From the NCBI GenBank assembly GCA_026416535.1, contig JAOAFA010000060.1, positions 1-64,000 of the forward strand: a stretch of 64,000 bases of DNA, given 5' to 3'. Of this stretch, positions 56,169 through 64,000 are shown piece by piece. Position 1 is the stretch's first letter. Every line of letters begins with the position of its first letter. The DNA comes from Deltaproteobacteria bacterium (GTDB lineage: Bacteria; Myxococcota; SpSt-1050). The position numbers and the translations under genes were made by a program. The notes beneath the pieces were generated by a model. That model saw only the letters and a list, made by a program, of their open reading frames with translations. It was not told where the DNA came from and made no database searches.

Positions 56169-57818
56169 ATGAATAAACAAAGACATTTGTCAAAATTTTG
56201 GTCAGTTCTATTCATTTTCTTTTCTACATTTATAATCACATACTTTAATCATTTTCACAAAGACTGGCCAAATCCCAATGAGACGGTAAGACTTTACCTT
56301 ACGCTTGCGATTTCAGACCGAGGAGATTTTAATATTGACAAGGAAATAAATCAATTTGGTGTGATCTGGGATAGGGCTGTGTATAAAAACAAAATATATT
56401 CTGACAAAGCACCGGGTATCTCATTTGCAGCCGTACCAGTTATATACATCAATAAACTTTTTCATAAATACGTCTTAAAAAAATCCCCATCCCTAAAAAC
56501 AAATTATATGCTTGCTGTTCTCTCGACCTCAACACTTTCTACTATCATCTCTCTTGTATTCCTCATTCAACTTTTTTCGCTCTATGAATTTTCACTAACA
56601 ACTACAATGCTTGCCTTGTTCTCACTCATATTAGGAACATATACAAATACATATTCAATGCTCTTCTTCGGTCATCAATTTGCCTCAGCACTCCTTTTTA
56701 TTTCTTTTGTCTTAGTTGAGATGTATATCAGAAAAGATAGAAAACCTATCTACATTATCTCTGCTGCATTCTTGGCATCCTACGCATTCATATCCGAATA
56801 TCCTACCATACTTATTTCCATGTTGATATTTGTGTATCTTTTTGTAGAAGTGAGAGAAAAAAAGATCTTAATATATTCAATATCTGCCCTTATTCCAGTT
56901 CTACTCTTAATGCATTATTTCAATTCATGCTTTGGTTCTATATTCTCAACAGGGTATCAACACCTTGACTCTGAGACATTCTCGAGAATACATAAAGAGG
57001 GGATCTTAGGATTCAAATACCCCGATCCTAAGGCTCTCTTAGGTCTCCTTTTTGGTTCGCAGCGAGGATTGCTCTTTTTCTCCCCAATTTTTTTACTGTC
57101 AATCCTCTATCTTTTAAAATCAAAAAAGCTGAGAGCCATTAAGTTTATAATGGTAACTTTTTGCTCATACACACTTCTAATCTCCTCTTTTGGATACTGG
57201 ATTGGTGGTGATGCAGCTGGTGCAAGACACTTAATACCACTAAATTACTTTCTCATCATACCATTAGCCTTCTTTATTGAAGAGAAAAGAAGGAACCCCT
57301 TAGTTATGTCCTTCTTTTTTGGTTTACTATTCATATCAGCCCATAATGTAATTGTGACAAACCTCAGCTGGCCATTCTTCCCTCCACAGTTTTTAAATCC
57401 ACTGGCAGACTTTGCTTATATACTGATAAACGATGGCTATATTACAAACTCAGTCCTAAATGTCTTTAACATATATGGTTATAGTGTAGTAGGTGTCTTT
57501 TTATGCATCCTCTTATTTGTGTTGATTTTGACCCTTTTGTTTGTCATAAAGGATTTTTTCAATGGTTATTTAATCATTCTTCAAATGGTGATGATATGGA
57601 TTCTGTGTCTCCTTATTCTCTTTCCAACCCGCCCAGATGAATCAAACTATAGAGAGATAAAGAGAATTGAGAGCTCATTTGACCCAAGACCCACAAAAAG
57701 TCTTCCATTTGAGAGATATGTAAAAGGTGATTATAAAATTTGTCTTAAAAGAGGGAATGTGTTAGTTAAAAGGGGGAATAATGTTGAGGCCATAAGAGAA
57801 TACAGGTGTATGAGATGA
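56169..57818 (+). CDS. GT-C-like multi-pass membrane protein
   Basis: A 549-aa protein with about eleven or twelve membrane helices and a large first extracytoplasmic loop containing RLYLTLAISDRGDFNID and KIYSDKAPGISF. This pattern of conserved acidic residues in the first loop recalls GT-C glycosyltransferases (PMT/GT39-like) that use lipid-linked sugars. A conserved-looking GYWIGGDAAGARHLIPL segment lies near 345. The assignment is by fold pattern only. Its last codons overlap the next gene (ATGA). Confidence 0.65.
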   Translation: MNKQRHLSKFWSVLFIFFSTFIITYFNHFHKDWPNPNETVRLYLTLAISDRGDFNIDKEINQFGVIWDRAVYKNKIYSDKAPGISFAAVPVIYINKLFHKYVLKKSPSLKTNYMLAVLSTSTLSTIISLVFLIQLFSLYEFSLTTTMLALFSLILGTYTNTYSMLFFGHQFASALLFISFVLVEMYIRKDRKPIYIISAAFLASYAFISEYPTILISMLIFVYLFVEVREKKILIYSISALIPVLLLMHYFNSCFGSIFSTGYQHLDSETFSRIHKEGILGFKYPDPKALLGLLFGSQRGLLFFSPIFLLSILYLLKSKKLRAIKFIMVTFCSYTLLISSFGYWIGGDAAGARHLIPLNYFLIIPLAFFIEEKRRNPLVMSFFFGLLFISAHNVIVTNLSWPFFPPQFLNPLADFAYILINDGYITNSVLNVFNIYGYSVVGVFLCILLFVLILTLLFVIKDFFNGYLIILQMVMIWILCLLILFPTRPDESNYREIKRIESSFDPRPTKSLPFERYVKGDYKICLKRGNVLVKRGNNVEAIREYRCMR

Positions 57819-58660
57819 AAAATCTCCCTCAAATATTCATTATGGTTTGTTTAATAGTAATCTTCACACTCCTATTCTTTTACCTGTATTTTCTGAAGGC
57901 TGATATATTAAGGTTAAAAGGTATGCTCAAGGATAAAATAAAAAAAGGTGATATTATCATATATTTTCCAGACTGGGAGAAGAATGATATCCTGTCACTT
58001 GATGGGCTTCCAATCATAGTATCTCAAGAGAGACATTATCTAAACTTATATGGGTTTGATCGAATGTTTATTATTAAAAACACAAAAACATTTCCTAATC
58101 AAGGTTTCCCAATATTGAATGAGGTAGCATTTACCAAAAGATTTTCTGTGGGTAGATATACTGTAGAGGAGTACAAACTGCCTCTGTGGAATTTCTCATC
58201 AGTAATTGATAATTTGAACGTTTTAGTCTCAGATGTTGATGGGAAAAGGACATGCCAAAAGGATATAGAGAAAAAATATAAATGTGGTGATATGGGATGG
58301 CAATATGTAGGACTTGTGACTGTTGATATCAATGGGCAATTTGCAGAGTGTATTTGGGCTCATCCAATAGGAGGGAAAAATATAATAATCGAGACAGAAT
58401 TACCTTTCACCTTATATGGTAAATATATTGTTTATACTGCCCTTGCCTCAACCTCAGGATTTGATTCTAACAAACCGGAAATAGTATTTAGTGTATTTAT
58501 CAACAATAAGAAGGTTTTCTCATCATCTATTCATAGGCAAAGAGAGTGGCTAAAGGATAAATTTGAATTTAGAGAAGAGAAAGGAAAGGCTATTAGGATA
58601 GAGATATTTAGTCCACAGGAATATAAAAATCACTTTTGCTTTAATATAGAGGCATTTTGA
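57815..58660 (+). CDS. Hypothetical single-pass membrane protein
   Basis: A 281-aa protein with one N-terminal membrane helix (about 6-27) and an extracytoplasmic beta-rich part without a recognised family. The second half (about 165-280) could be a jelly-roll sandwich (CIWAHPIGGKNIIIETELPF, FSVFINNKKVFSSS), as in carbohydrate-binding domains. Gene overlaps on both sides (4 bp upstream, 1 bp downstream) tie it to the GT-C-like protein and to the MBL hydrolase. ATG 57815 is preferred over GTG 57806 because it overlaps the upstream stop. Confidence 0.65.
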   Translation: MKNLPQIFIMVCLIVIFTLLFFYLYFLKADILRLKGMLKDKIKKGDIIIYFPDWEKNDILSLDGLPIIVSQERHYLNLYGFDRMFIIKNTKTFPNQGFPILNEVAFTKRFSVGRYTVEEYKLPLWNFSSVIDNLNVLVSDVDGKRTCQKDIEKKYKCGDMGWQYVGLVTVDINGQFAECIWAHPIGGKNIIIETELPFTLYGKYIVYTALASTSGFDSNKPEIVFSVFINNKKVFSSSIHRQREWLKDKFEFREEKGKAIRIEIFSPQEYKNHFCFNIEAF

Positions 58661-59319
58661 TGCATATCAAAGTTATTGATGATATTTATATGGTTGGAGG
58701 AATGGAATATAGCGAGATTAATGATTGTTGTGTATACCTTTTAAACTCGAAGTATAAGGTATTGATTGATTCTGGGCTTGGCAAGAGAGTAGACAAAATA
58801 ATGGATAATATAAACGAACTTGGGGTAAACCCTTTTGAGATAAAGTATTTGATTTTGACCCATTGTCATATAGACCATATTGGCGGTGCTAAGAGGTTGC
58901 GGGATGAGATAGGGTTAAAGATCATTGCACACATGTGTGACACACCAGCGATCATGAATGCAGATAGGAGACTTACAGCAGCCAATTGGTATAACTTACA
59001 ACTAAACCCCATAGATGTTGATATCATCCTTGACGGAGAAGAGGGCTATGTAAATGACATCTCAGAATTAAAATGGCTACATATACCCGGACACACGCCT
59101 GGTTCAATAGCCCTCCTTTATGAAAGGGATGACATGAAAGTGTTATTTGGCCAGGACGTACATGGTCCGTTACACAGCGAATTCAAATCTGATACTACTG
59201 CATATAAGAAAAGCTTACAAAAGCTAATAGGCCTAGATGCAGATATATTATGTGAAGGACATTATGGAATTATCAGAGGTAAGGAAAGAGTTAGAGGATT
59301 CATGGAGCAATTTATATAA
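58660..59319 (+). CDS. Metallo-beta-lactamase-fold hydrolase
   Basis: A 219-aa MBL-fold protein of the glyoxalase-II-like kind. HxHxDH is LTHCHIDHIGG near residue 69. HIPGHTPGSIALL supplies the next His, FGQDVHG the bridging Asp and CEGHYG the last His. The di-zinc site is complete. Cytoplasmic; thioesters or similar bonds are usual substrates but the real one is unknown. The ATG at 58660 shares one base with the preceding stop. Confidence 0.9.
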   Translation: MHIKVIDDIYMVGGMEYSEINDCCVYLLNSKYKVLIDSGLGKRVDKIMDNINELGVNPFEIKYLILTHCHIDHIGGAKRLRDEIGLKIIAHMCDTPAIMNADRRLTAANWYNLQLNPIDVDIILDGEEGYVNDISELKWLHIPGHTPGSIALLYERDDMKVLFGQDVHGPLHSEFKSDTTAYKKSLQKLIGLDADILCEGHYGIIRGKERVRGFMEQFI

Positions 59320-59339
59320 AAAATAGGAGGGTTTTTTAG

Positions 59340-60368
59340 ATGGAGACTATTAGGGCTGGTATCGTTGGAGGTGGGTCATGGGGGACGGCCATCGCTCAAC
59401 TTCTCTCAACCAATAAGATAGTGGTTGATATATGGGTGTATGAAAAAGAGCTTGTAGATGACATTAACAATAAACATGAAAATACTATCTTCCTACCTCA
59501 GATAAAGCTAAACGAAAATATCAGAGCTCATAATGATATCGATGTAGTAATAAAAGACAAACAGTTGGTCATTTTTGTAACACCATCTCACATTACAAAG
59601 CATATAGTCGATTCTGTTCACAATAAGCTACCAGAAGGTGTCCCGATAGTATGTGCCTCAAAAGGTATAGAGAATGATACACTTATGACAATGGATGAGG
59701 TCATGCACTATGTCCTGCCAGGTAGATATCACAACTATCTTGCGTATCTATCTGGTCCAACCTTTGCAAGAGAGGTTGCTCTCGGTTTGCCTACTACGTG
59801 TGTGGTTGCAAGTAGAAATGAGGAGGTAGCAAAACAGGTCCAATTTTATTTTGCAAACAAATCTTTTAGGATATATACGTCCAATGATGTCATAGGAGTT
59901 GAGCTTGGAGGGGCAATCAAGAACGTTATCGCCATTGGAGCAGGAATATGCGATGGCGCAAACTTGGGGAATAATGCAAGGGCAGCAGTAATAACAAGAG
60001 GACTCGCAGAGATGACTAGACTTGCTGTCAAAAAGGGGGCAAACCCGTTGACACTCGCGGGGCTTGCAGGGGTAGGTGATCTTGTCCTTACGTGCACTGG
60101 AGAATTATCGAGAAACAGAACCGTAGGTATATTACTTGGACAGGGTAAGAAGATTGATGAGATCTTGTCTGAGATGAAGATGGTGGCCGAGGGAGTAAGG
60201 ACATCCAAATCTGTATATGAACTTTCAAAAAGACTTGATGTAGAGATGCCTATATGTGAGAAAGTTTATCAGATCATTTATGAAGGGATGGATGTAAAAG
60301 AGGCACTGTATTCTCTTATGACAAGGTCACTTAAAGCTGAGAATGAGTACTCTTGCTACTCAACTTAA
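59340..60368 (+). CDS. gpsA: Glycerol-3-phosphate dehydrogenase [NAD(P)+]
   Basis: A 342-aa enzyme reducing dihydroxyacetone phosphate to sn-glycerol-3-phosphate for phospholipid synthesis. The Rossmann motif is GGGSWGTAIAQLL, and CASKGIE, LSGPTFAREVA and GGAIKNVIAIGAGICDG (with catalytic Lys) follow. Then come GLAGVGDLVLTCTGELSRN and the C-terminal MPICEKVYQIIYEG. GGAGG lies upstream of the ATG. It closes the operon from 56169. Confidence 0.97.
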   Translation: METIRAGIVGGGSWGTAIAQLLSTNKIVVDIWVYEKELVDDINNKHENTIFLPQIKLNENIRAHNDIDVVIKDKQLVIFVTPSHITKHIVDSVHNKLPEGVPIVCASKGIENDTLMTMDEVMHYVLPGRYHNYLAYLSGPTFAREVALGLPTTCVVASRNEEVAKQVQFYFANKSFRIYTSNDVIGVELGGAIKNVIAIGAGICDGANLGNNARAAVITRGLAEMTRLAVKKGANPLTLAGLAGVGDLVLTCTGELSRNRTVGILLGQGKKIDEILSEMKMVAEGVRTSKSVYELSKRLDVEMPICEKVYQIIYEGMDVKEALYSLMTRSLKAENEYSCYST

Positions 60369-60487
60369 ACATGATAAAACATAAGAAAAGACTTTATTTT
60401 TTCTTAAAGATCAATTAGATAGTATCGGGCAACATCGATCTAGGGCAAAAGAGTGTTTAGTCTTTCAGGATTGCACGCTTTTTGTGA

Positions 60488-61279
60488 ATGATTTTAATTA
60501 ATATCATTAAAATAATCACCCAAATCCTACTCCCACCAGGGCTTATAGTCTTATTGCTTCTTTTATCTGCCTATGCGTTTTATAAAAAGGGGATGAAGAC
60601 AGCTGCCTATATAAATTTTATCCTTGGACTACTGATGTATGTACTGTTTATAGAGCCAGTACAGGATTACTTTTACCGAGAGCTAGAAGAGGGGTTAACT
60701 TTGGGCACCAACATAAATGGAGACGTCGTAATCGTCTTAGGTGGAGGAGTCTATGAGAATTCACCAGATTTAAATGGTAATACCGTTCCTTCTGATGAGG
60801 CATTGGCAAGAATAGTCATGGCATATAGATTACACAAAAGATTAGACATACCCATAATTACCACCGGTGGAAGGATTGCAAAGTCGGATCATACCGAGGC
60901 AGATGTGGCAAAAAGGTATCTTATCGAACTAGGTGTCAGAGAAGATAAAATAATAACTGAGAGAGTTTCGAGGACAACAAAGGAAAATGCTGAGTATACA
61001 TCTAAGATACTTAAAGAAAATGGGTTTAAGAGACCAATTCTTGTAACAACTGCTTATCATATGAAGAGGGCGATTTTGAACTTCAAAAAGTACGGGATCC
61101 AAGTAATTCCAGCCCCTTGCTCATTTAGGGCAATTAACAGAACGGATTATAAACCCTTCAACTATATCCCGGGTCCAGCTAATCCATTTCCACCGCTAAA
61201 AGAGTTACTCGGTATTTTATATCTTGAACTAGAGTTATTTTTAAAAAAAGGGCTTGCAGAAGGTAGTATTGCAAAGTAG
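60488..61279 (+). CDS. YdcF/ElyC-like (DUF218) protein
   Basis: A 263-aa protein with two N-terminal membrane helices (about 8-60) and a DUF218 domain. VVIVLGGGVYENSP, RLDIPIITTGG, ERVSRTTKENAEYT and ILVTTAYHMKRA are the family motifs. ElyC-type members affect envelope polysaccharide or lipid-carrier metabolism; the exact reaction is not known. The ribosome-binding site is weak. It follows gpsA after 119 bp on the same strand. Confidence 0.9.
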   Translation: MILINIIKIITQILLPPGLIVLLLLLSAYAFYKKGMKTAAYINFILGLLMYVLFIEPVQDYFYRELEEGLTLGTNINGDVVIVLGGGVYENSPDLNGNTVPSDEALARIVMAYRLHKRLDIPIITTGGRIAKSDHTEADVAKRYLIELGVREDKIITERVSRTTKENAEYTSKILKENGFKRPILVTTAYHMKRAILNFKKYGIQVIPAPCSFRAINRTDYKPFNYIPGPANPFPPLKELLGILYLELELFLKKGLAEGSIAK

Positions 61280-62123
61280 TCTCTCCTAATCCTAAATAGA
61301 TCTCTTTGTTAAGACAGATAATAACTGGTTGATTAAAGCTCTATCATTGACACAAAGACTTTGGCTGTGCAATGAGCTAACTCGAAAGGATGGAAAATTT
61401 ACATATTGCCGAATAACCTACTAGCGAACCCTATCTCTCATTTTTCAGAGCGACATTTTTACCTAATTTAATGTGAAAATACCAAAAACTTTAGTTCACA
61501 CCTCTGTTTTCAATCCCCATGATTAGCCTGATTTTTACAACAATGTGCCCGTATTTAGAGGAGACCATATACCGATTCCTACACTGTTTATGATAGGACA
61601 TTTACACCAAAACTAAACCTCTTTACCATAATGTCTCCTTAATACAGGATATTCTGAACTTAGGTATTATGAGCTCTACATGGACCCGGGTAGCCACACA
61701 CGCATAATTCACCGACCATGATAGTTCAAATAGGATATGTGAAGTATTAACAGGTATGAGTAACTGGTGTTCAAGAGAGTTAGGAAAGTCAACTTTAAAC
61801 GATCTCGCTGATATAAGATCCCTACCATTTATTGATATTTGCAATATACAAGATACATAGAGCTTTAAGGGGAGAGTTGCCGAGAGGATGTCCACAAAGT
61901 GTTATTCTCACAAAGTGGAAGAGTCACTGTAACTATGACAGATGTGGTAGGATGGGCAAATATTGATCCTTCTTCTCCTGAGAAATTTTGACCAACATGG
62001 CTACATAGCACAAGCACACATATTTTTCTGCCGCGGTAAGCCTAACTACATATTTGGGTGGATTCTCTTGGTAACTCCTCTAGCAAAGAACATCCTGGTG
62101 GGTCCTCGGTTCAGTTACTTTTA
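61280..62123. pseudogene. Gene-free stretch with decayed coding fragments
   Basis: No intact gene. On the plus strand between about 61620 and 61990 several short frames look coding in succession but in different phases (YSELRYYELYMDPGSHTRI, then NRICEVLTGMSNWCSRELG, then GRVTVTMTDVVGWANIDP), as expected of a frame-shifted pseudogene of unknown family. CGACATTTTTACCTAATTTA at 61451 resembles the IS-end motif at 39632. A 90-codon minus-strand frame here is judged spurious. Confidence 0.25.
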
Positions 62124-63287
62124 CTAAGTAAGTATGTGTTTTATAAACATAGTGCCATAGCTGCCAGAAGGGAGCTCAAAATATAATATCAACTTTATCT
62201 TGCTTTTGAATATATCATCCTCCTCAAATGCGAAAGATGTCTTTTCAGGAAAAACTATTGCCTTTCTCAAAGTAGATTTGAAATATGCCTTTCTTATCTT
62301 TCTCAGATTAAACATAGAATATTTCAAATTTCTCTCCTCCATTATTTCATCATAAAATTCAGATACGATCTTATCAGACCTATCTATCCTCTGAGCGATA
62401 AGTGGTATTTGAAGATTTTTTAAGTACTCGTATTGGTGTAACTCTATTTCATCTAACAAATAGATGTGTGTGGGAGTAGAGCTTATCTCGATAATGCTTT
62501 TTGCAACTCTTTTTACGACCCTTTTTAGCACCTCATTGAATAGATAAGATTGATATGTCGAAAAATACATAGAGAGTTCTCTTCTATCAATTGACCTTAA
62601 GATATTCAACGCCCCATTTTTATTTTGGACAAGATATCTAAAGACTCTTTTTTCAAAATCTGTTGCTGAATGCTCAAGGCATTTCTCCCATTGTCCCCAG
62701 TATTGAATGAAGCCTTTCTTTCTTTCTTTGTCCCTCTTCCTGTCTTCATCTCTTATAGAGGTCATAATAATCTTCAGTGCGCCATTGTAATGTCCTTTTA
62801 GTATCTTTTCCGCTACGAATCCTTGTAGTTCATCAAAGCTTCTAAATCTCTGTTCGTCGAAATAATTTAAAAACCCTATTTTAGTAACTCTTTTGATCCT
62901 ATCTTCAATTGGCCTTATGAAACTTGCATCTATATTTCTTATGGTGACCTTGAATGAGTTAGAGGCTATGTGCCTCGGTGAGATCGGCTCATCTGAATAA
63001 CCAACAAATGAAAGCTCAAAACAATTTTTCTTATATGAGAGATTTTTGTGGTTACCCTTTATAGTAATAAGTTGCTCCGAGATAGAATGCCTATCCTTTC
63101 GTCCAGCATAGGAAATAAGAGAACTCTTAATCCTGTTCTCCTTGACAAGTATCCTAACTATGTCATCCGTATTCAACCCTGTCTTTCTTAGTAAAAATAC
63201 TGAATAATCTCCACGACTCTTTATGGCAAGGGATGAATTCTCTTTCACAATAAAATCTTCGGGTTTGAATTTTAATTTATACGCCAT
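62124..63287 (-). CDS. truD: tRNA pseudouridine(13) synthase TruD
   Basis: A 387-aa TruD-family enzyme that makes pseudouridine 13 in tRNA-Glu-type tRNAs. The N-terminus KFKPEDFIVKE, the catalytic Asp in YAGRKDRHSISEQ, NYFDEQRFRS and the TRUD insertion domain (about 150-310) are present, with QSYLFNEVL following in the catalytic fold. Length is closer to the longer archaeal/deltaproteobacterial-type forms than to E. coli TruD. No neighbour on the same strand. Confidence 0.93.
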   Translation of the reverse strand: MAYKLKFKPEDFIVKENSSLAIKSRGDYSVFLLRKTGLNTDDIVRILVKENRIKSSLISYAGRKDRHSISEQLITIKGNHKNLSYKKNCFELSFVGYSDEPISPRHIASNSFKVTIRNIDASFIRPIEDRIKRVTKIGFLNYFDEQRFRSFDELQGFVAEKILKGHYNGALKIIMTSIRDEDRKRDKERKKGFIQYWGQWEKCLEHSATDFEKRVFRYLVQNKNGALNILRSIDRRELSMYFSTYQSYLFNEVLKRVVKRVAKSIIEISSTPTHIYLLDEIELHQYEYLKNLQIPLIAQRIDRSDKIVSEFYDEIMEERNLKYSMFNLRKIRKAYFKSTLRKAIVFPEKTSFAFEEDDIFKSKIKLILYFELPSGSYGTMFIKHILT

Positions 63288-63731
63288 AAGTCAGCCCAAA
63301 TAAGGTTATTAGAAAAGACTGATTATCCTTCGACTATTAAATCCCTTGTATACATCCTTTGATGCTCAGAAACAAATCTTTGTATTGATAATAGCTCAAA
63401 GGGATAACTCTTTGTGACCCTTATTATAAAAACATCACCTATCTAAATTTATAATACCATTGCAAAACGAATTAATCAATTTAGATATGAGGTAAAATAC
63501 ATAATTCTGTAAGGCTTGTGTCCTGGTTATGAAACTTGAGCATAAGGGTATAATCTATAGAGTCTCCTTTACCAGTACACTCTCCTCTAATAGAGGTGGG
63601 TAGTAGATGTAAAAAATGCCCAAATTCAATAGGGTATTACACTTATTTATTAGATTACTAATTACAATCATGGTTACTTGTATAAGAATAATTACTTGCT
63701 ATATCCGTAGTATTATTGTAAAAGTTAAAAT
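63288..63731. other. Intergenic stretch between divergent genes
   Basis: About 440 bp of AT-rich DNA that should contain promoters for truD and for the next gene. A small hairpin, CCTCTAATAGAGG, lies near 63583. Nothing else is recognised. Confidence 0.3.
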
Positions 63732-64000
63732 GTGAGAGTACTACTCATAAAACCTTATACAAACACTCCTATAGCACCTTTACCAATGGGATTATTATAT
63801 ATAGGAACTGTTTTAAAAAATGCGGGGTATAGTGTAAAAATAATAGATGCACACATTAAGAGGTGGACAAATAAAAAGTTACTCTCCAAAATTCACGAGA
63901 TTAATCCAGATATAATTGGTATTACTAACATGACTAGTGAAACTCTATATATGAGGAGATTGGTCAAAGAGATTAAAGAGCAGAGACCAGATTGTGTTAT
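63732..64000 (+). CDS. B12-binding-domain (radical SAM type) protein, N-terminal fragment
   Basis: An open frame runs from GTG 63732 to the window end (89 codons): MRVLLIKPYTNTPIAPLP, then GLLYIGTVLKNAGYSVKIID, and INPDIIGITNMTSET. This is the typical start of cobalamin-binding domains that precede a radical SAM domain (BchE-like), where PxxPxGLLYIGTxLK is conserved. The radical SAM part, with its CxxxCxxC, would lie beyond the window. The ribosome-binding site is poor; an overlapping ATG at 63730 is followed at once by a stop. Confidence 0.75.
   Translation, partial: MRVLLIKPYTNTPIAPLPMGLLYIGTVLKNAGYSVKIIDAHIKRWTNKKLLSKIHEINPDIIGITNMTSETLYMRRLVKEIKEQRPDCV

Noticed and set aside
61623..61895. 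90-codon minus-strand ORF
   Set aside because: No ribosome-binding site or motif; the plus strand of the same DNA looks more like a decayed gene.
63578..63600. Hairpin CCTCTAATAGAGG as a terminator
   Set aside because: No T-run follows on either strand, and it lies far from any gene end.
1..64000. CRISPR array, tRNA, rRNA or riboswitch
   Set aside because: No regularly spaced repeats, no cloverleaf-like TTCRA/TGG-box sequence and no recognisable riboswitch core were seen by eye; a covariance-model search was not possible.

Overview
The window reads as chromosomal DNA of an AT-rich, lipoprotein-rich Gram-negative bacterium. Many secreted proteins have a lipobox followed by a long Asp-rich linker. 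Others carry MopE-type Cys/Asp metal-binding motifs, Cys-rich repeat modules or outer-membrane beta-barrels. This style is typical of Myxococcota and other former Deltaproteobacteria, but the low GC is unusual for that group and I cannot place the organism more exactly. No rRNA, tRNA or CRISPR array was seen. Much of the non-coding DNA looks like decayed genes and insertion-sequence remnants.

Layout: 1-2420 leuS (C-terminus off the left edge). 2588-5060 a PPC/DUF296 protein and two tandem PAP2-type membrane phosphatases. 5655-6638 a Gfo/Idh/MocA oxidoreductase. 6704-10553 a tightly packed MoxR / DUF58 / BatD-like / VWA operon. 11.4-19.7 kb an accessory, more AT-rich defence-like island. 19.8-26.9 kb a PhnD-like lipoprotein, a VWA-MopE surface protein, a histidine kinase with DnaJ, and a lipoprotein. 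27.3-35.7 kb a co-directional run of two GH5-type lipoproteins, two outer-membrane proteins and hflX. 35.9-42.4 kb a ZIP transporter, Cys-rich lipoproteins and a GHL10 glycosidase-like lipoprotein. 42.5-51.0 kb UshA-like phosphatases, DUF1385, prfA-prmC, a HAD phosphatase and a phosphodiesterase. 51.5-61.3 kb yifB-recA-NlpC/P60, SpoIID, a GT-C-like membrane operon, an MBL hydrolase, gpsA and a YdcF-like protein. 62.1-64.0 kb truD and the start of a B12-binding radical-SAM-type gene.

The island at 11.4-19.7 kb is the most interesting part. Directly behind a transposase remnant lies a four-gene, overlapping cassette: a 31-aa ORF, a 63-aa helical protein, a compact Rad50-like ATPase with a zinc-hook CxxC, and a 179-aa PD-(D/E)XK nuclease. 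This resembles Lamassu/ABC-ATPase-plus-nuclease defence logic but matches no named system that I recognise. It is followed by a probably leaderless HTH-GHKL-STAS-like regulator. Next comes an opposite-strand pair: a Zn-rich PUA/EVE-like plus PD-(D/E)XK protein and an AIPR-family abortive-infection protein. A second, decayed copy of the regulator's promoter and HTH start lies beyond that pair.

Other points worth checking are a GH5-like lipoprotein that seems to have lost its catalytic nucleophile, with a palindrome over its promoter; an hflX frame that extends upstream of any canonical start codon; and recurrent IS-end-like motifs in the long intergenic stretches.
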